DNA of 64,000 bases from Psychrilyobacter piezotolerans (GTDB lineage Bacteria; Fusobacteriota; Fusobacteriia; Fusobacteriales; Fusobacteriaceae), in the NCBI RefSeq assembly GCF_003391055.1, contig NZ_QUAJ01000018.1, positions 1 to 64,000 of the forward strand. The letters run 5' to 3'. The notes under the pieces are model-generated. The model had not been told where the DNA came from and did no database searches. It was given only the letters and a program-made list of their open reading frames with translations. Of this stretch, positions 60,499-64,000 are shown one piece after another (the stretch's first letter is position 1; each line of letters starts with the position of its first letter). Both the position numbers and the translations under genes were made by a program.

Positions 60499-61627
60499 AC
60501 CTATGAATGATAGTAAAACTGAAATTTTAAAGAAAGCCTATTGGAAATACTTTAAAGAAAAAAAGTTAGAAAATTGGAAAGATAAAATACTTCAATCGGA
60601 GAATATGACATTATTATTTATTAAAATAGTAGAAGTATTAGTTCTTGAAATTTTTTATTCAACTGAAGGAATCGATGAAGCAAAACTAGAAAAAGTTATA
60701 GAAAAATTAGTATGTATAGAAAAAAATGATCTTAAAAAATTAATAAATATAATCGAAAGAAAAATTAGTAGAAATAAGAAGAGTAAAAAAATTGAATATG
60801 CTTTAGGTAGTTCAAATTTGGAAGATAACGCTGATAAAATATCTGACTTTTTTTTAGAGCAATACACAAATTTTCAACAAACAGTTTTTATGACTGACAA
60901 TGTTAGAGACTATTTTTTAACTTGTCCTTACTGTAATGCAACATATTTATTTGATCTTAAACAGAGGAGTAAAAGAGGAGGAGAATCTGGAAACAGTGAC
61001 TATTTTGCAGATCAACTAGACCATTATTACCCGAAGAGTAAATACCCTTATTTAGCTATGTCTATATTTAATTTAATTCCATCATGTCCTACTTGCAATC
61101 ATATTAAAGGAAATAAAGAAAATCATCTACATCCACATTTTGAAGAGATGGGAGATAACGCTAAATTCACCCTATCTATGAGTTGTTTAGGAGAATTAAC
61201 GGGGATAGAATTTGAAAATATGAAAGAATATAAGGAACTCGAAAGTGATCTAGGAACATATGTTAGTTTAAATTTTGATTTAGAAGAAGGATTTAAAAAA
61301 AGAGTGGAATTAAAAATAAAAAAAGATATAGATAGTGAGTTAAAAGAAAGGATTGAAAATTCTAAAAAAATATTTCAACTGGAAAATAAATACAGTGGGG
61401 TTAAGGATGAAATCAGAGACCTTTACTTTAAACATAAGCTTTTAAGTCAATCCCAAAGGGAAGAAACATTGAGTCAGTTTGGAGATTCTTTAGGAATAAC
61501 ACCAGAAGAAATGGAAGAGGTTTATTTTGGTGCTAGAAAAACTGAGGAGCATAAACGACCACTATCAAAATTTATAAACGATATACGGGATTTTTTAGAT
61601 GGTGATGATCAGGATGGTTTTGAATAA
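60491..61627 (+). CDS. ptuB: Septu-like HNH endonuclease (PtuB-type)
   Basis: The 378-residue protein has an HNH core: CPYC (Cys145, Cys148), the catalytic region LDHYYPKSKYP (Asp177, His178) and CPTCNHIKGNK (Cys199, Cys202, Asn203). The four cysteines should bind a structural zinc. The N-terminal 130 residues are helical and Lys/Glu-rich, and the C-terminal part is also helical. As the partner of the upstream ATPase it would cut nucleic acid once infection is sensed. The ATG at 60491 overlaps the end of the ATPase gene, so translation is coupled. Confidence 0.83.
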   Translation: MHKPMNDSKTEILKKAYWKYFKEKKLENWKDKILQSENMTLLFIKIVEVLVLEIFYSTEGIDEAKLEKVIEKLVCIEKNDLKKLINIIERKISRNKKSKKIEYALGSSNLEDNADKISDFFLEQYTNFQQTVFMTDNVRDYFLTCPYCNATYLFDLKQRSKRGGESGNSDYFADQLDHYYPKSKYPYLAMSIFNLIPSCPTCNHIKGNKENHLHPHFEEMGDNAKFTLSMSCLGELTGIEFENMKEYKELESDLGTYVSLNFDLEEGFKKRVELKIKKDIDSELKERIENSKKIFQLENKYSGVKDEIRDLYFKHKLLSQSQREETLSQFGDSLGITPEEMEEVYFGARKTEEHKRPLSKFINDIRDFLDGDDQDGFE

Positions 61628-61640
61628 AGAAATATTTTAG

Positions 61641-61668
61641 AAGGCTCACAATTTTGTGGGCCTTTTTG
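61641..61668 (+). terminator. Terminator of the Septu-like operon
   Basis: AAGGCTCACAA pairs with TTGTGGGCCTT with one G-T pair, followed by T-rich sequence. Confidence 0.8.
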
Positions 61669-61796
61669 GTTGATATCTTCCTTTGAAACTGTTATCATAA
61701 GAAGGGGAATAGATGCAGGACCTAGGGTATGAAATAAAGGATTTTTTCTTAAATTACAGAATAATATAAAAAATATAGTATTTTAGGAGGGGTCAT

Positions 61797-62009
61797 ATGA
61801 AAATTTATATTTTATTGATGTTATTATTATTTACCTCTTGTGTTTCCAATAAGGAGCTTATTAAAGCCAATAAAGATTTAGAAGTTACAGTAAGGGAACA
61901 GGAGATAGAATTTAAAAAATTAGAGGCAGAGAATAAAGAATTAAGTAAAAATATGGAACAAATAAGTGAAAGGATTCAAAAAATCAAAGATTTTTATGAA
62001 TTAAATTAG
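61797..62009 (+). CDS. Small coiled-coil lipoprotein
   Basis: The 70-residue product has a signal peptide with lipobox FTSC (Cys15) and a heptad-rich helix for the rest (KANKDLEVTVREQEIEFKKL and onward). It resembles Lpp-like spacer lipoproteins in build rather than in sequence. A TAGGAGGGG site precedes the ATG. The next gene begins 9 bases after its stop, so the two are co-transcribed. Confidence 0.75.
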   Translation: MKIYILLMLLLFTSCVSNKELIKANKDLEVTVREQEIEFKKLEAENKELSKNMEQISERIQKIKDFYELN

Positions 62010-62018
62010 GGAGGATCG

Positions 62019-62525
62019 ATGAAAAAAACTTTTATTATAGGGTTTATCCTTTTAGGGATAGTAGCCAGGGGAGAGATGGGGACAGATATTAAACAGAATC
62101 AAATTATTCTGGATAATATTAAAGCAGAAAATACCCGGCTTCGAGATGAAATAAAGAGATTAAGCCAGATCCTGGATAAATTAGAAATAAATTTAGCCAG
62201 GGAAATAAAATTTGAAGATTTAGGTATAGAGATAAAAAGAGATATAGAAAGTTTTACTTTAAAGATAGCAGGCGAAGATCTCAGTCAGGGAGAATATGAC
62301 AAGGTATTGGATAATTTTATAGGTGTGATTAAATATGATTTAAAAGGCCCTGTGATCTTTGCAGGAGATAAGGAAAATGTAGAATTTTTAAGGTCTCATT
62401 TTACTGGTAAGGGGATTGATCCTGCTAGGATAACCCTGGAAATTAAAAAAAATGATGGTATAAACCCAGATAAAGAAGGAATAAAGGTAAGAGAAACAAA
62501 AATAATATTGAAAAAAAGAGGCTGA
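62019..62525 (+). CDS. Periplasmic coiled-coil protein, OmpA-like C-terminus possible
   Basis: The 168-residue product has an N-terminal signal peptide (about 1-18), a coiled coil (about 24-62) and a C-terminal domain of about 100 residues. Its ending HFTGKGIDPARITLEIK resembles the last part of OmpA-type peptidoglycan-binding domains (compare YLIGKGIDSSRIGI in the lipoprotein at 63495). The characteristic OmpA motif with conserved Asp and Arg is not evident, so peptidoglycan binding is doubtful. It is paired with the small lipoprotein upstream. Confidence 0.65.
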   Translation: MKKTFIIGFILLGIVARGEMGTDIKQNQIILDNIKAENTRLRDEIKRLSQILDKLEINLAREIKFEDLGIEIKRDIESFTLKIAGEDLSQGEYDKVLDNFIGVIKYDLKGPVIFAGDKENVEFLRSHFTGKGIDPARITLEIKKNDGINPDKEGIKVRETKIILKKRG

Positions 62526-62549
62526 TCCAAAAGGATTAAGCCTCTTTTT
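62514..62549 (+). terminator. Terminator overlapping the stop of the preceding gene
   Basis: AAGAGGCT...AAGCCTCTT with an inner GATCC/GGATT pairing and a T run. It overlaps the stop codon of the coiled-coil protein gene. Confidence 0.8.
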
Positions 62550-62677
62550 TTATGATTTTTTTAGCTTATGAGCCTATAAATGTAAAAAAAACAAAAAAAA
62601 ATAAAAAAAAATAAAAAGAAAAATTAAAAAAGCGGGTATAGTAATGTAGGAGTTATTAAATATAGGAGGTAATAGTT

Positions 62678-62884
62678 ATGAAAAAAATATTATTGGGACT
62701 TTTGATAGTAGGAGCTCTTTCAGCTTGTTCGAGTTCAGAGGAAAAAGAAATGGATATGCCAACACAAGTTCAGACATTGAATGAAACTGTTGCTACTCAA
62801 ACGCAAGAATTTGAAGCTTTAAAAGCAGAGGTTGAAGAATTGAAAATGCAAACTGAAGAATTGAAGATGGGAGTGCAAGAGTAA
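62678..62884 (+). CDS. Lipoprotein array, member 1 (coiled coil)
   Basis: The 68-residue product has the signal peptide MKKILLGLLIVGALSAC with Cys17 as the lipidation site, then a Glu/Gln-rich heptad helix ending ELKMQTEELKMGVQE. It is the first of four genes with nearly the same signal peptide and start region, each led by an AGGAGG-type site. It is probably an outer-membrane lipoprotein. Confidence 0.8.
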   Translation: MKKILLGLLIVGALSACSSSEEKEMDMPTQVQTLNETVATQTQEFEALKAEVEELKMQTEELKMGVQE

Positions 62885-62924
62885 ACTGATTTAATTAATG
62901 AAACTAAAAACTAGGAGGAATATT

Positions 62925-63134
62925 ATGAAGAAAATATTATTGGGACTTTTGATAGTAGGAGCTCTTTCGGCTTGTACAAGCTCAAAGGAAAAAGATATGG
63001 AAATGTCAACAAAAGTTGATACATTGAATGAAACTGTTACTACTCAAATGCAAGAATATGAATCATTAAAGGCAGAGACTGAAGAATTGAAGATGCAGGT
63101 GGAAGAATTAAAGATGATGGAAGTGCAAGAATAA
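62925..63134 (+). CDS. Lipoprotein array, member 2 (coiled coil)
   Basis: The 69-residue paralogue of member 1 has the same signal peptide and a helix of about 50 residues (VDTLNETVTTQMQEYESLKA). The ATG at 62925 follows AGGAGG. A longer in-frame start at 62898 has no ribosome site. The two members differ at few positions, which suggests recent duplication. Confidence 0.8.
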   Translation: MKKILLGLLIVGALSACTSSKEKDMEMSTKVDTLNETVTTQMQEYESLKAETEELKMQVEELKMMEVQE

Positions 63135-63174
63135 AGTGATTCAATCAATGAATCTAGAAACCAGGAGGAATATT

Positions 63175-63429
63175 ATGAAAAAAATATTATTGGGACTTTT
63201 GATAGTAGGAGCTCTTTCGGCTTGTACAAGCTCAAAGGAAAAAGAAATGGATATGTCAGCACAAGTAGCCCCAACAAATGTAGCAGCCCCGGTGCAAGCA
63301 GTTCCAGCACAAGCGGCTCCAGTGCAAGTAGTTCCGGTACAAACAGTTCCAGCACCAGTAGCAGCACCAGTAGCAGCTCCGGTGCAGGCAGCACCAGCAG
63401 CTACTTCCGCTCCAGCATACTCTAACTAA
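63175..63429 (+). CDS. Lipoprotein array, member 3 (Pro/Ala/Val-rich tail)
   Basis: The 84-residue product keeps the signal peptide and first residues of the array, but the rest is a low-complexity chain of Ala, Pro, Val and Gln (APVQAVPAQAAPVQVVPVQ). The stop at 63427 is followed, in another frame, by codons for VVKELKIEVQK and a stop. That is a relic of the coiled-coil end seen in members 1 and 2. The tail is probably an extended linker; whether it is functional is unknown. Confidence 0.7.
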   Translation: MKKILLGLLIVGALSACTSSKEKEMDMSAQVAPTNVAAPVQAVPAQAAPVQVVPVQTVPAPVAAPVAAPVQAAPAATSAPAYSN

Positions 63430-63494
63430 TGTAGTTAAAGAATTGAAGATAGAAGTGCAAAAATAAAGTGATTATAAAAATTAGGAGGAATATT

Positions 63495-64000
63495 ATGAAG
63501 AAGATATTATTAGGATTTTTAATAGTAGCAGCTCTTTCGGCTTGTACAGGCTCAAAGGAAAAAGAAATGGATATGCCAACAAAAGTTGATACATTGAATG
63601 AAACTGTAATGGTAAATGCCGATACTCTAACAGAGATTAAATCTGAGTTAGAAGCAACTCAACAAGAGGCCGATATGATGGCAGAACATATGAAGATGGT
63701 AAATGCATTTAAAGGAACAGGTGCTACTGTAACTAAAGTAGACGATGGCTTGCACCTTACTCTTCCCGGAGATTCAGCTTTTAAATCGGGTAAGGCAGTA
63801 TTGAATGACAGTATGAAAGCAGTACTAGATCCAATTGCTGAAACTTTAACAGCTTATCCTGGAGCAGATGCTATGATCAAAGGTCATACAGACAGCTCAG
63901 GGTCTGAAGAAGCCAATCAAAAATTATCAGAGGATAGAGCCGTGGCAGTTTCTAAATATTTAATAGGTAAGGGAATAGATTCTTCCAGGATAGGAATAGT
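63495..64000 (+). CDS. OmpA-family lipoprotein (array member 4), cut by the window end
   Basis: The ATG follows AGGAGG. The signal peptide MKKILLGFLIVAALSAC and the next residues match the array. A helix of about 50 residues leads into an OmpA-type peptidoglycan-binding domain: LTLPGDSAFKSGKAVLN, the motif GHTDSSGSEEANQKLSEDRA and the start of YLIGKGIDSSRIGI. At least 168 residues are visible; the stop is beyond position 64000. It should be anchored in the outer membrane and bind peptidoglycan, like Pal. Confidence 0.88.
   Translation, partial: MKKILLGFLIVAALSACTGSKEKEMDMPTKVDTLNETVMVNADTLTEIKSELEATQQEADMMAEHMKMVNAFKGTGATVTKVDDGLHLTLPGDSAFKSGKAVLNDSMKAVLDPIAETLTAYPGADAMIKGHTDSSGSEEANQKLSEDRAVAVSKYLIGKGIDSSRIGI

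Noticed and set aside
58567-61627. Retron with PtuAB effector
   Set aside because: No reverse transcriptase gene or retron ncRNA-like inverted repeats were seen upstream, so a stand-alone Septu-like pair is preferred.
63222-63425. Serine-rich frame overlapping lipoprotein member 3
   Set aside because: It is the +1 reading of the GCA/CCA tract, without a signal peptide or ribosome site. The Ala/Pro frame has both.

Overview
The window is AT-rich DNA with Clostridium-like ribosome binding sites (AGGAGG) but Gram-negative surface genes (lipoboxes, an OmpA-domain lipoprotein). Together with PTS genes, a FabV-type enoyl reductase and 4-hydroxybutyrate fermentation genes, this suggests a strictly anaerobic Fusobacteriota member, perhaps near Psychrilyobacter, Ilyobacter or Propionigenium. 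That placement is inferred from gene content only. I see no rRNA, tRNA or CRISPR array.

Layout. 0.3-3.8 kb: small minus-strand genes (a decayed flavin protein, a SnoaL-like lipoprotein, an AraC regulator, a dienelactone-hydrolase-like lipoprotein). 4.1-10.1 kb: accessory region with a 1421-residue STAND/NACHT-like NTPase that has a duplicated ATPase core and a possible C-terminal nuclease, then an orphan adenine methyltransferase. 10.2-14.5 kb: transposase and methyltransferase debris around an AgcS symporter, an AEC carrier and a TetR regulator. 14.6-15.6 kb: an imine-reductase-like gene behind a clear promoter and palindromic operator. 15.8-24.6 kb: minus-strand 4-hydroxybutyrate operon (abfD, a NifU-like gene, abfT, an AspT-like transporter, cat1, sucD, 4hbD). 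24.8-33.8 kb: minus-strand hdrBCA-flxDCBA-frdBA cluster. 34.3-37.7 kb: malic enzyme and two-subunit fumarase, the subunits split by a palindromic insert. 38-44.7 kb: unknown protein, CsoR-family regulator with MATE pump, two-component system and murE. 44.9-48.2 kb: ptsHI and fabV. 48.8-51.9 kb: YihY protein and a COG2509 flavoprotein. 52.2-57.3 kb: kinase-AAA-GAF-GGDEF signalling protein. 57.6-61.6 kb: SDR gene and a Septu-like PtuAB pair. 61.8-64 kb: a lipoprotein array ending in an OmpA-domain lipoprotein cut by the window edge.

How the genes work together. Malate goes to fumarate (fumarase), fumarate to succinate (FrdAB-like), succinate to succinyl-CoA (Cat1), to succinate semialdehyde (SucD), to 4-hydroxybutyrate (4HbD), to 4-hydroxybutyryl-CoA (AbfT) and to crotonyl-CoA (AbfD). 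FabV could then reduce crotonyl-CoA. The strongest candidate for an undescribed system is the hdr-flx-frd cluster. It looks like a soluble electron-bifurcating complex in which NADH oxidation drives ferredoxin reduction together with fumarate reduction. The fumarase and hdr promoters share a 42-bp box and an inverted repeat, which supports co-regulation. The second strong candidate is the large NTPase, a likely phage-defence protein flanked by 25-bp direct repeats.
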